DNA from: Egicoccus sp. AB-alg2
GTDB lineage: Bacteria; Actinomycetota; Nitriliruptoria; Nitriliruptorales; Nitriliruptoraceae
DNA length: 64,000 bases
Direction: 5' to 3'
Assembly: GCF_041821065.1 (NCBI RefSeq)
Contig: NZ_JBGUAX010000004.1
Coordinates: 1-64,000, forward strand
The translations under genes and the position numbers were made by a program. Positions 53,250 through 61,817 of this stretch are shown here, in pieces (positions within the stretch are counted from its first letter, which is position 1; the number at the start of each line of letters is the position of its first letter). The notes under the pieces are model-generated. The model was given only the letters and a program-made list of their open reading frames with translations, was not told the origin of the DNA and ran no database searches.

Positions 53250-53657
53250 ATGAACGATTCCTCGAAGCGTGGATCGCGGGGCGGCGACCGTGGTGGCCGG
53301 CGCGGCGGCGGCAGTGGCGGCGCTGGCGGCGGTGGTGGTGGCACCGGCCGCGACCAGTCGCGCCGGCAGCCGGCCTCCGGGGCCCGCCGCGGCGGCCGTC
53401 CCGAGCGGCCGGAGAACGAGACCGTCGCCCAGCTGGCCGGCCCGCTGGAGCGGGTCCTGAAGCGCCTGCCGGAGACCCAGCGGCGGGTGCTGGAGCTGCG
53501 GATGGGGCTGACCGATGGCCACCCGCACGACCTGGCCGACACGGCCCGGGAACTCGGCCTGTCGATGAGCGAGGCGCGCGAGATCGAGAAGCGGGCCTTC
53601 GAGCACATCCGCGAAGCCGTACCGCTGCAGCAGCTGCAGCGTTTCCTGTCGAAGTAG
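53250..53657 (+). CDS. RGG-rich stand-alone sigma-70 region 4 protein
   Basis: A 135-residue protein. Residues 1-50 are a Gly/Arg-rich low-complexity segment with RGG-type repeats (RGSRGGDRGGRRGGG). Residues ~65-122 match sigma-70 region 4: LERVLKRLPETQRRVLELRM, GLTDGHPHDL, then the HTH ELGLSMSEAREIEKRAFEHI, equivalent to the primary sigma GLSRERVRQIE helix. Regions 1-3 are absent. It could bind the beta flap or -35 DNA without full sigma function, or be an anti-/co-sigma. It ends 7 nt before pdtaS, so both are one operon. Confidence 0.82.
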   Translation: MNDSSKRGSRGGDRGGRRGGGSGGAGGGGGGTGRDQSRRQPASGARRGGRPERPENETVAQLAGPLERVLKRLPETQRRVLELRMGLTDGHPHDLADTARELGLSMSEAREIEKRAFEHIREAVPLQQLQRFLSK

Positions 53658-53664
53658 CGCGTCG

Positions 53665-55107
53665 GTGTCGTCCCTCCAGGAGCTGGTCGAGGAGCACGGC
53701 GGGCTGTACGGCGCGGCCGTGGACACGCTGCAGGCGATCGTCTCGGACTGGCAGATCCTCGCCGACCTGTCCTTCGCCGACCTGCTGCTGTTCTGCCGCG
53801 ACCCGCGCAGCGGGCAGTTGACCGTCGTCGCCCAGATGCGCCCCTACACCGCCCAGACCATCTACTACGACGACCTCGTGGGCAACGTGTTCACGCCGAA
53901 CGAGCGAGTCGCGGTCCAGCGCGCCTTCGACGAGGGCAAGATCGTCCGCGATGGCGAGCCCGACTGGTCCACGGGCGTGCCGGTGCGTGAGGAGGCCATC
54001 CCGGTCCCGTACGAAGGCGAGGTCATCGCCGTCGTGACGCGCGAGGCCAACCTGTCGATGGTCCGCGCCCCGTCCCAGCTCGAGCTCACCTACCTGCAGG
54101 TCGCCAACGAGCTGTCCAACATGCTCGCAGAGGGCTCCTTCCCCTTCCCGGGCGAGGACCCCGAGCGCGAGCTGGCCCCACGGGTGGGTGACGGACTGTT
54201 GCGCGTCGACCCGACCGGGATCGTGGTCTACGCCTCGCCGAACGCCATCAGCGCCTACCGCCGCCTCGGGGTGGTCGACAACATCCTGGGGCGCAACCTC
54301 GCCGACTTCGACCTCGACGACGTCGCGGTGCTCGAGGCACTCGCGGACGGCGAGCCGCTGGAGTCGGAGGTGGAGGCTCGCGGTGCGGTCGTGCTGCGCC
54401 GATTGCTGCCCCTCACCCGCGACCACCACGTGCTCGGCGGGCTGATGCTCGTGCGCGAGGTGACCGAGCTGCGCCGGCACGAGCGGCTGCTGCTCTACAA
54501 GGACGCGACGATCCGCGAGATCCACCACCGGGTGAAGAACAACCTGCAGACGGTGGCGTCCTTGCTGCGGCTGCAGTCGCGCCGCCTGACCTCGGACGAG
54601 GCCCGCGACGCGTTGGGGGAGTCGGTGCGCCGCATCTCCTCGATCGCGCTGGTGCACGAGACCCTCTCGCAGGACTCGCGCCAGCGGGTCAGCTTCGACA
54701 AGGTCGCCCAGCGGCTGATCGACATGCTCTCGTCGGGCCTGACCGACCCGGAGCGGCCGGTCCGCATGGAACTCGAGGGTGGCGCCGGGGAGCTGCCGGC
54801 CGAGGTCGCCACACCGCTGGCGCTGGTGCTCTCCGAGCTGTTGCAGAACTCGGTCGAGCACGCGTTCCCGACGTCGGGCGGCACCGTGACGGTCTCGCTG
54901 GAGCGGCGCTCGGCGAGCCTGCACCTGATGGTTCGCGACGACGGCGTCGGCGTGCCCGAGACGTGGACCCTCGACACCAACGCGAACCTCGGCCTGCGCA
55001 TCGCCGCGACGCTCGTGGAGTCCGAGCTCGGCGGCACGCTCGAGGTGCGCCGTGCCCAGGACGGGCCCGGCACGATCTGCGAGTCGCTGCTGCCGCTGCC
55101 GCGCTGA
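53665..55107 (+). CDS. pdtaS: PdtaS-type cytoplasmic sensor histidine kinase
   Basis: A 480-residue soluble kinase: N-terminal GAF-like domain (about 20-150, VVAQMRPYTAQTIYYDDLVG), PAS domain (about 170-270, GIVVYASPNAISAYRRLG), then HisKA_2 with EIHHRVKNNLQTVASLLRL and HATPase (LVLSELLQNSVEHAF; MVRDDGVGVPE). It matches mycobacterial PdtaS, which signals to the ANTAR RNA-binding regulator PdtaR; pdtaR is not in the window. GTG at 53665 lies 7 nt after the sigma-region-4 gene. WhiB1 is encoded nearby, as in mycobacteria. Confidence 0.94.
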   Translation: MSSLQELVEEHGGLYGAAVDTLQAIVSDWQILADLSFADLLLFCRDPRSGQLTVVAQMRPYTAQTIYYDDLVGNVFTPNERVAVQRAFDEGKIVRDGEPDWSTGVPVREEAIPVPYEGEVIAVVTREANLSMVRAPSQLELTYLQVANELSNMLAEGSFPFPGEDPERELAPRVGDGLLRVDPTGIVVYASPNAISAYRRLGVVDNILGRNLADFDLDDVAVLEALADGEPLESEVEARGAVVLRRLLPLTRDHHVLGGLMLVREVTELRRHERLLLYKDATIREIHHRVKNNLQTVASLLRLQSRRLTSDEARDALGESVRRISSIALVHETLSQDSRQRVSFDKVAQRLIDMLSSGLTDPERPVRMELEGGAGELPAEVATPLALVLSELLQNSVEHAFPTSGGTVTVSLERRSASLHLMVRDDGVGVPETWTLDTNANLGLRIAATLVESELGGTLEVRRAQDGPGTICESLLPLPR

Positions 55108-55116
55108 GTCGTCCGC

Positions 55117-55383
55117 CTACGCTCGCGCGGCCAGCTCGGCAGGTGCCGACAGCGACGGGTCCTGGTCCTGCGTGGCGGTGAGGGCCCGGATCCCCAGGAC
55201 GGCGAGCGCGACCAGACCCGCCACGGCGATCCCGACGAAGAAGCGGCGTCGCCCGCGGCGGCGCGGCCGCGGTTCGTGTGGTGCGGCCGGACCCGGGGTC
55301 CAACGTTCGACGACCCCGTCCGGTGCCGCGTCCAGATGCGGTTCGCGGCCGGGCGGGGTCGTCAGGTAGGTGCGGGTGCGCAC
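55117..55383 (-). CDS. Small single-pass membrane protein
   Basis: An 88-residue protein with a Pro/Arg-rich cytoplasmic head, one membrane segment (FFVGIAVAGLVALAVLGIRAL) and a short outer tail. No family recognised. It starts 11 nt after the stop of whiB1 on the same strand and ends 9 nt from pdtaS, so it may be the second gene of the whiB1 transcript. Confidence 0.6.
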   Translation of the reverse strand: MRTRTYLTTPPGREPHLDAAPDGVVERWTPGPAAPHEPRPRRRGRRRFFVGIAVAGLVALAVLGIRALTATQDQDPSLSAPAELAARA

Positions 55384-55394
55384 CGGGAGTCGTC

Positions 55395-55646
55395 TCAGCT
55401 GGCCATCCGGCGACGACGCTGACGGGCGCGCTTGAGGGTGCGGCGCTCGTCTTCAGTCAGACCGCCCCAGATGCCGGCGTCCTGGTTGGTGTTGAGCGCC
55501 ATCTCGAGGCACTGCTCACGCACGTCGCACCGGGCGCAGACTCGCTTGGCTGCGTCGGCCTGCTCGATCGCCGGACCGGTCGTCCCGATGGGGAAGAACA
55601 GTTCGGGGTCCTCGTCGATGCATGCGGCGCGGCTCCGCCAATCCAT
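55395..55646 (-). CDS. whiB1: WhiB1-type iron-sulfur regulator
   Basis: An 83-residue WhiB protein whose cysteines C9, C37, C40 and C46 sit at the WhiB1 positions; it opens MDWRSRAACIDEDPELFFP and has ALNTNQDAGIWGGLTEDER and a basic tail RQRRRRM, all typical of WhiB1. Mycobacterial WhiB1 is essential, binds a NO-sensitive 4Fe-4S cluster and the primary sigma factor. A well-formed promoter lies 210-240 nt upstream. Confidence 0.94.
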   Translation of the reverse strand: MDWRSRAACIDEDPELFFPIGTTGPAIEQADAAKRVCARCDVREQCLEMALNTNQDAGIWGGLTEDERRTLKRARQRRRRMAS

Positions 55647-56023
55647 GGGGGCTTCTCCCTCTCGAGCGACGCCGACGGTCCCCGGGGCAGGCCTCGGGGA
55701 CGGGCGACGCGGGAAACGTCTGTGGGGGTGGGGTGGGGTACGGGCTCGTCGTCAGCGGAGGCGACCGCCAGGCTCTCGTCTCCGCGGTGGTCGTGATCCG
55801 GACGCGTCGCCGGGGAGTGCGACGCTTGTGAACGAATTCTCGAACCCGGAACGGGACCGTAACGTGTTCAGGGGACAAGTCAAGGGTTCGCGTACAGGTC
55901 TGCTTGCTCCTGCGTGCAGGCGAGCGGGGGACGCACGAGCCGCTCCACGACCGCGCGGGCGACCTCGACGTCGACGTCAGCCCAACGGCCGAATCCGCGT
56001 GGTTCAGCCGCCCGGAGGCGCGA
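55647..56023. other. 377-nt gap upstream of whiB1
   Basis: Holds the whiB1 promoter at 55856-55883 (minus strand), leaving a 5' leader of about 200 nt before the whiB1 start, and no reading frame that I can support. GACCTGTACG lies just upstream of the -35 box. Confidence 0.6.
55856..55883 (-). promoter_or_regulatory. Vegetative-type whiB1 promoter
   Basis: On the minus strand: -35 TTGACT (55883-55878), 16-bp spacer, -10 TACGGT (55861-55856). The implied leader of about 200 nt is long for an actinobacterial gene. Confidence 0.6.
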
Positions 56024-56932
56024 TCAGGCCAGCACGCGGAGGGCGTCGGGCACGGCCGTGAACGTCACCTCGAGGTGCTCGCCGGAGTAGTCCCCGTCGA
56101 CCATCAGCGGCAGCGGCTCGGGTGACGAGAGCGTGAACGACGCGAGGTCGTGGTGGTAGTCGACCCCGCGGTCGCGTACGTGCGAGCCGTCGCGGAACAC
56201 CTGCGAGACGACCCGGAGCAGCCCGGGTGTGCGCAGGCGACGGATGCCCAGCAGATCCAGGCCCGCGTCGAAGGACGCCCGCGGATGCACGTGCATCGGA
56301 CGCGATCCGAGGAACGTGTACGGGTCGGTGTTGGCGATCATGGAGATCAGGTACGGACCGGCCTCGCTGCCGTCGGCCAGGCGTGCCAGCACCTGTGGTT
56401 CGTCGCGGCCCTCGCCGACCATCCACTCGCGGGTGGTCGAGGCCACGAACGCGGCCTGGCGGAACCAGCGCTTCATCCGGGCGTGCTGTTCGACGTGGCG
56501 GACCACGGCGGCGTCGAATCCGAAGCCGGCGTTGAAGCCGAAGTACCGGTCGCCGGCGCACCCCAGCGTGATCCGCCGCGTGCGGTCCGCCCGCAGGTGC
56601 TCCAGCAGGACCGAGGTGGCCGCGACGGCCTCGTTGGGCAGCCCCAGCGCCCGGGCGAGCACGTTGGCGCCCCCGCCCGGGATGATGCCCAGCCGGACGT
56701 CGGTGCCGGCCAGCGCCTGCAGCACCTCGTTGGCCGTGCCGTCGCCGCCGAGCGCGAACACCGCGTCGACGCCCTCGTGGACGGCCCCGGCCACGATGTG
56801 GGTGGCGTGACCGCGCTGCTTGGTGGGCTGGACGTCGAGGTCGACGGCCGACGACAGCGCCGACGCGATCACGTCACGGACACGGTCGTCGGTGGTGGTC
56901 GCGTTGGGGTTGAACAGCAGCAGGGCGCGCAC
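56024..56932 (-). CDS. Diacylglycerol kinase-family lipid kinase
   Basis: A 302-residue kinase of the DAGK/sphingosine kinase/YegS fold. Seen: MRALLLFNPNATT, the nucleotide loop FALGGDGTANEVLQAL, IIPGGGANVLARALGLP, and FGFNAGFGFDAAVV, then the C-terminal beta-sandwich ending PLPLMVDGDYSG. It phosphorylates a lipid hydroxyl at the membrane, perhaps diacylglycerol or phosphatidylinositol-type lipid; substrate is unproven. GTG start. It lies downstream of the PBP gene on the same strand and beside whiB1. Confidence 0.9.
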   Translation of the reverse strand: MRALLLFNPNATTTDDRVRDVIASALSSAVDLDVQPTKQRGHATHIVAGAVHEGVDAVFALGGDGTANEVLQALAGTDVRLGIIPGGGANVLARALGLPNEAVAATSVLLEHLRADRTRRITLGCAGDRYFGFNAGFGFDAAVVRHVEQHARMKRWFRQAAFVASTTREWMVGEGRDEPQVLARLADGSEAGPYLISMIANTDPYTFLGSRPMHVHPRASFDAGLDLLGIRRLRTPGLLRVVSQVFRDGSHVRDRGVDYHHDLASFTLSSPEPLPLMVDGDYSGEHLEVTFTAVPDALRVLA

Positions 56933-57000
56933 GGCTCGTCGGTCCTCGAGCGGTCGTCGTCGCCGGCGAGGAGGCAGCCGCGCTCGGCAGGCGCGGCAGC

Positions 57001-58959
57001 CTATCCGTCCGTGCGCGTCTCCCGTTCGGCCGCGACGGCCGCGTCGACCGCCCGTTCCGCCGCCGAGTCGGTCCGGACCTCGGCGGTCGGGGCGGCGTCA
57101 CGCCGGCGGGGCGGGGGCTCCTGGCCGGCCAGCGCGGCGGTCAGGGTCTCGGAGAACATCCGTGCCGGCAGCGTGCCGCCGGTCACCTCGCGGACGCCGT
57201 TGACGTTCCGCAGCGGGACACGGCCCTCGACGTGGCCGACCCACACCGCGGCCGACAGTGTCGGGGTGTAGCCGACGAACCAGGCGTCGGCGTTGTCCGA
57301 GGTGGTGCCGGTCTTGCCGGCGACGTCCCAGCCCGCCACGCGGGCGGCGAGGCCGGTGCCGTTGTCCACAGCCTCCTGCAAGACCCGCGACGCCTGGTCG
57401 GCGACGTACGACGACAGCACCGGGCGTGGCGTCTGCTCCGGGCGCCACACGGTGCGGCCGTCGCGGTCCTCGATCCTGTGGATCGGGCTGGTGGGGACGT
57501 GCGTGCCACCGTTGGCGAGCGTGCCGTAGGCGGCGGCGAGGTCGAGCGGGGTCACCTCGACGCGCCCGCCGCCCAGCGTGATCTGCGGGTCGTCGACCGG
57601 GACCTCGGAGCGCACGCCCATCGCCCGGGCGGTGCCGGCGACCCGGCCGACCCCGACCTCCATCCCGAGGCGGGCGTAGGCGGCGTTGATCGATGCCCGG
57701 GTCGCGCCGGCGAGAGTGATGTCGCCGTAGCTGTGCCGGTCGTAGTTGCGGACCTCCCAGCCACCCTCGGGTGTGTCGAGCGTCCCCTGCCGGCCGTCGA
57801 CGAGGTCGTCGGGACGCCAGCCGTCGGCCAGCGCCGTGGCCAGCACGAAGGTCTTGAACGTCGACCCGGGCTGGCGGCGCGCCTGCGTGGCCAGGTCGTA
57901 CTGCAGTTCGTCGTAGGGGCGGCTGCCGACCGCGGCGAGCACCGCGCCGCTGCCCGGGTCGACCACCGCGATCGCAGCCTCCGGGCCGTCGGGATCGGGC
58001 AGGTGACGAGCAAGCGTCTCGCGGGCGATCTCCTGCACGTCCGGGTCGAGGGTGGTGTGGACACGCAGCCCGCCGCCGTGCAGCCGGGCCGCGCGGTCGG
58101 CCTCCGACGCGCCGAAGCTCGGATCCTCCAGCAGCGTGCGTACGACGAGGTCGACGAAGTGCGGCTCGTCCGTCGTGGGGGCCGGCGGACGGTCGAGCAC
58201 CTCGACGGGCGCGGCGAGGGCCTCGTCGCGCGCGGCCTCGGTCACGTACCCGGCGGAGGCCATCCGCCGCAGCACGTCGTCGCGACGCGTGCGGGCGGCC
58301 TCGGGGGCGCGGGTCGGCGCGAACGCCTCGGGCGCCCGGATGATCGCGGCCAGCAGCGCCGACTGGGCGAGGTCGAGCTCGGCCGGCTCCCGCCGGAAGT
58401 AGGTCCACGCCGCGGCCTTCACGCCGTGGGCGCCGGCGCCGAAGTACACGCTGTTGAGGTAGTCCTCCAGGATGGCGGCCTTGGAGCGGCGACCCTCCAG
58501 CTCGCGGGCGTAGACGGCCTCCTGCAGCTTCGTGGCGCCGGTCCGCTCGGCGCTCGGCATCAGCTGCAGCTTGACCAGCTGCTGGGTGATGGTGGAGCCG
58601 CCCTGCTGGGCGTGGCCGACCTCGTGGTTGGCGATCGCGGCCCGCAGGATCGCGCGGGCGTCGACACCGCGGTGCTCGTAGAACCGGCCGTCCTCGGCGA
58701 CGAGCACCGCGTCGACGAGGTGCTGCGGCAGCTCCGCCAGCGTCGCGGTCTCCCGGAACTCGGTGCGCAGCACGGCCAGCTCGTTGCCGTGGGCGTCGTA
58801 GACGACCGACTTCTCCGGCAGCTGTGGCCGGGTCAGCGAAAGGCCCTCGGCCGTCGGCAGCTCGAGGGTGACGATCTCGCCGCAGCCGGTGACCGCCACG
58901 GCGAGCAGGGCGAGCAGCGCCAACCGCACTCGCCCACGACCCCGGTCACGCCCGGCCAC
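57001..58959 (-). CDS. Class A penicillin-binding protein with lipoprotein-type signal
   Basis: A 652-residue bifunctional peptidoglycan synthase. Transglycosylase (GT51): AEDGRFYEHRGVD, QGGSTITQQLVK, RRSKAAILEDYLNSVYFG. Transpeptidase: GSTFKTF (active Ser), RASINAAY (SxN), GKTGTTSDNADAWFVGY (KTG). A Glu/Ala-rich tail follows. Unusually, the N-terminus MAGRDRGRGRVRLALLALL runs into AVAVTGC, a lipobox with Cys26, so the protein may be lipid-anchored instead of held by a transmembrane helix. GTG at 58959 follows GAGAGG by 6 nt. Confidence 0.93.
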   Translation of the reverse strand: MAGRDRGRGRVRLALLALLAVAVTGCGEIVTLELPTAEGLSLTRPQLPEKSVVYDAHGNELAVLRTEFRETATLAELPQHLVDAVLVAEDGRFYEHRGVDARAILRAAIANHEVGHAQQGGSTITQQLVKLQLMPSAERTGATKLQEAVYARELEGRRSKAAILEDYLNSVYFGAGAHGVKAAAWTYFRREPAELDLAQSALLAAIIRAPEAFAPTRAPEAARTRRDDVLRRMASAGYVTEAARDEALAAPVEVLDRPPAPTTDEPHFVDLVVRTLLEDPSFGASEADRAARLHGGGLRVHTTLDPDVQEIARETLARHLPDPDGPEAAIAVVDPGSGAVLAAVGSRPYDELQYDLATQARRQPGSTFKTFVLATALADGWRPDDLVDGRQGTLDTPEGGWEVRNYDRHSYGDITLAGATRASINAAYARLGMEVGVGRVAGTARAMGVRSEVPVDDPQITLGGGRVEVTPLDLAAAYGTLANGGTHVPTSPIHRIEDRDGRTVWRPEQTPRPVLSSYVADQASRVLQEAVDNGTGLAARVAGWDVAGKTGTTSDNADAWFVGYTPTLSAAVWVGHVEGRVPLRNVNGVREVTGGTLPARMFSETLTAALAGQEPPPRRRDAAPTAEVRTDSAAERAVDAAVAAERETRTDG

Positions 58960-59040
58960 CCGCGACCTCTCTCGCTCCTGCCTCGCAGGAGGTATCGGCC
59001 GCGGGCGGCGGAACTCGACCGGTTGGCGCGTGTCCGCGCG

Positions 59041-60165
59041 TCAGCCGAGCGCACGCTCCAGGTCGCCGAGCAGGTCGTCGACCGCCTCGATCCCGACCGA
59101 CAGGCGCAGCAGGTCGTCGGGCACCTCGAGGTCCGTGCCGGCGACCGAGGCGTGGGTCATGATCCCCGGGTGCTCGATGAGGCTCTCCACCCCGCCCAGC
59201 GACTCGGCGAGGAAGAACAGCTCCGTGCCCTCGGCCACCCGGCGGGCGGCGTCGGCGCCGCCCTTGACCCGGAACGAGATCATCCCGCCGAACGCCTGCA
59301 TCTGCTTGGCGGCGAGGTCGTGGCCGGGATGGTCGACCAGTCCGGGGAACAGCACCTGCTCGACGGCGTCGTGGCCCACGAGGAACGCCGCGATCCGGGC
59401 CGCGTTGTCGCAGTGGCGGTCCATCCGCACGCCCAGCGTCTTGATGCCGCGCAGCGTCAGCCAGGAGTCGAACGGGCCGGGTACCGCACCGACCGCGTTC
59501 TGCAGGAACGCGAGGTCGGCGGCCGTCTGGGCGTCCGTGCACACTGCGCCGCCGACCACGTCGGAGTGGCCGCCGAGGTACTTGGTCGTCGAATGCACGA
59601 CGAGGTCCGCGCCCAGGTCGGCCGGCCGCTGCAGGTAGGGCGTGGCGAAGGTGTTGTCCGCCACCAGCCAGGCGCCGCGTTCGTGCGCGAGCTCGGCCAG
59701 CGCGGCCAGGTCGAGGATTTTGAGCAACGGGTTGGACGGGGTCTCGGCCCACACGAAACGGGTCGTCGGGCGGAAGGCGGCCGCGACCGCGTCGAGGTCG
59801 GTCATGTCGACCGCGGACACCTCGATGCCGAAGCGGGCGTGGACCTTGCTCACCAGCCGCCACGTGCCGCCGTAGACGTCGTTGGCCATGATCACGTGGT
59901 CGCCCGGCGCCAGCAGCCGCAGGATCGCGTCCTCGGCCGCCATGCCCGAGGCGAAGCAGACCGCCTCCTCCGTGCCCTCCAGGCTGGCGAGGCACTCCTG
60001 CAGGGCCGTGCGCGTCGGATTGCCGGTGCGGGCGTACTCGTAGCCGAGGTGCTGGCCGACACCCGGCTGGGCGAAGGTCGACGTCTGGTAGATCGGCACC
60101 ACGACCGCGCCGGTGCGCGGCTCCGGGTCCTGGCCGACGTGGATGGCACGGGTCTCGAACTGCAT
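59041..60165 (-). CDS. metB: Cystathionine gamma-synthase/lyase (PLP, Cys/Met metabolism)
   Basis: A 374-residue PLP enzyme. Seen: TRAIHVGQDPEPRTGAVVVP, YEYARTGNPTRTALQECLA, FASGMAAEDAI, VWAETPSNPLLKI, and the PLP lysine in HSTTKYLGGHSDVVGG. It forms or splits cystathionine. It is 10 nt downstream of cystathionine beta-synthase, so cystathionine gamma-lyase action (reverse transsulfuration, making cysteine) is the more likely direction. Beta-lyase activity cannot be excluded from sequence. Confidence 0.93.
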   Translation of the reverse strand: MQFETRAIHVGQDPEPRTGAVVVPIYQTSTFAQPGVGQHLGYEYARTGNPTRTALQECLASLEGTEEAVCFASGMAAEDAILRLLAPGDHVIMANDVYGGTWRLVSKVHARFGIEVSAVDMTDLDAVAAAFRPTTRFVWAETPSNPLLKILDLAALAELAHERGAWLVADNTFATPYLQRPADLGADLVVHSTTKYLGGHSDVVGGAVCTDAQTAADLAFLQNAVGAVPGPFDSWLTLRGIKTLGVRMDRHCDNAARIAAFLVGHDAVEQVLFPGLVDHPGHDLAAKQMQAFGGMISFRVKGGADAARRVAEGTELFFLAESLGGVESLIEHPGIMTHASVAGTDLEVPDDLLRLSVGIEAVDDLLGDLERALG

Positions 60166-60175
60166 GGGAACGCCT

Positions 60176-61654
60176 TCAGCGGTTGGCGAGGAAGGTCAGC
60201 AGATCGGCGCGCGTCAGCACACCGACCGCGCGGCCGGCGTCGTGCACGACGATCGCGGGCGCGCCAGTGGCCAGACCCGCCAGGACGTGGTCGAGCGCGT
60301 CGTCGGTGGAGGCGGTCGCCAGCGGCGGCTGCATCACCTCGATGACGGGCTTCGTCATGGCGTCGGGATCGCGCAGCGCGGCGTCGAGCAGGGCGTTCTC
60401 GCGCACCGAGCCGAGGATGTCGTCCTCGGTGGCGTCGTCGTGGACGCCCTCGCGGAACACCGGCATCTGGCTGACGCCGTACTCCTTGAGCAGCGCGATC
60501 GCCGCGGCGACCTGCTCGCCCGGGTGGAGGTGGACCAGCGGCGGCAGGTCCTCGCCCTTGGCGCGCAGCACGTCGCCGACCGTGCCGGTGCCCGAGGCGT
60601 GCTCGACGAAGCCGTGCTCGGCGAGCCAGCGCTCGTCGTAGAACTTGGACAGGTAGCCACGGCCCGAGTCGGGCAGCAGCACCACGATCGTGGCGTCCTC
60701 CGGTTGGGTCTTGGCGTACTCGAGGCCGGCCCACAGTGCCGTGCCGCAGGACCCACCGACCAGGATCCCCTCCTCGCGGGCGCAGCGGCGGGCGGTCAGG
60801 AACGAGTCTCGGTCGCTGACCCGGTACCAGTGGTCGACGATCTTGGGATCGAACGTCTGCGGCCAGAAGTCCTCGCCGATGCCCTCGACGAGGTAGGTGT
60901 GGACCTGGTCACCGGAGTAGAGCGAGCCTTCCGGGTCGGCGCCGACGACCTGCACGTCCGGCTTGCGCTCCTTCAGGTAGCGCCCGACCCCGGTGGCCGT
61001 CCCGCCGGTACCGACCCCGCAGACGAACGCGTCGATCAGGCCGTTGGTCTGGCGCCAGATCTCCGGCCCGGTGGAGAACACGTGGGTCTGCGGGTTGGCC
61101 TGGTTGAAGTACTGGTTGGGCTTGAACGCGTTCGGCTGGGCCGCGAGGCGGTCGGACACCGAGTAGTAGGAGCGCGGGTCCTCCGGCTCCACGGACGTCG
61201 GGCAGACCACCACCTCGGCGCCGTAGGCCCGCATCAGCGAAATCTTGTCCGTGCTGACCTTGTCCGGCACCACGAACACGCAGCGGTAGCCCTTGCGCGC
61301 GGCGGCGATGGCCAGGCCGACGCCGGTGTTGCCGGAGGTCGGTTCGACGATCGTGCCGCCCGGCTTCAGCACCCCGGCCGCCTCGGCCGCCTCGATCATG
61401 GCGATGCCGATGCGGTCCTTGACGCTGCCGCCGGGGTTCAGCATCTCCAGCTTGGCGATCAGGGTCGGCGGCACGTCACGCGACAGCCGGTCGAGGCGCA
61501 CCATCGGTGTCTCGCCCATGAGCGCGAGCAGGTCCGGTGCCACCTCGCGACCCTGGTCGTCGACGTGGCGCGGCGGGCCGGCCAGCGGGTCGTGCTCGAT
61601 GCCGATCGTGCGCGAGTAGATCGAGCGGTCGGCGACGTCGATGGGGGCGGACAT
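60176..61654 (-). CDS. cbs: Cystathionine beta-synthase with CBS-domain pair
   Basis: A 492-residue enzyme joining serine and homocysteine. Catalytic domain: LNPGGSVKDRIGIAMIE (PLP Lys), EPTSGNTGVGLA, CGVGTGGTATGVGRYLK (phosphate loop), GILVGGSCGTALW. C-terminal Bateman module: LPPLVHLHPGEQVAAAIALL and ATASTDDALDHVLAGLATG, which may bind S-adenosylmethionine. ATG at 61654 has GAGGA 7 nt upstream. First gene of a two-gene transsulfuration operon. Confidence 0.95.
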   Translation of the reverse strand: MSAPIDVADRSIYSRTIGIEHDPLAGPPRHVDDQGREVAPDLLALMGETPMVRLDRLSRDVPPTLIAKLEMLNPGGSVKDRIGIAMIEAAEAAGVLKPGGTIVEPTSGNTGVGLAIAAARKGYRCVFVVPDKVSTDKISLMRAYGAEVVVCPTSVEPEDPRSYYSVSDRLAAQPNAFKPNQYFNQANPQTHVFSTGPEIWRQTNGLIDAFVCGVGTGGTATGVGRYLKERKPDVQVVGADPEGSLYSGDQVHTYLVEGIGEDFWPQTFDPKIVDHWYRVSDRDSFLTARRCAREEGILVGGSCGTALWAGLEYAKTQPEDATIVVLLPDSGRGYLSKFYDERWLAEHGFVEHASGTGTVGDVLRAKGEDLPPLVHLHPGEQVAAAIALLKEYGVSQMPVFREGVHDDATEDDILGSVRENALLDAALRDPDAMTKPVIEVMQPPLATASTDDALDHVLAGLATGAPAIVVHDAGRAVGVLTRADLLTFLANR

Positions 61655-61817
61655 CGGGCGGTCCTCACGGCCGGGGACGTATCGAGGGCACGGCGTCCAC
61701 CCGGGTGTCATGCTTCGCGCGGGGGCGCCGCCGTCGAGCGTAGTCAGCGCCGGTCCCCGCGCCGGCCGTGACGACGTACGCCCGCACGTGCCACCACCCA
61801 GCGACCAGGAGCAGCCC

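Noticed and set aside
57232-60345. 1037-codon plus-strand open frame opposite the PBP and metB genes
   Set aside because: Antisense to two well-defined enzymes; no recognisable domain.
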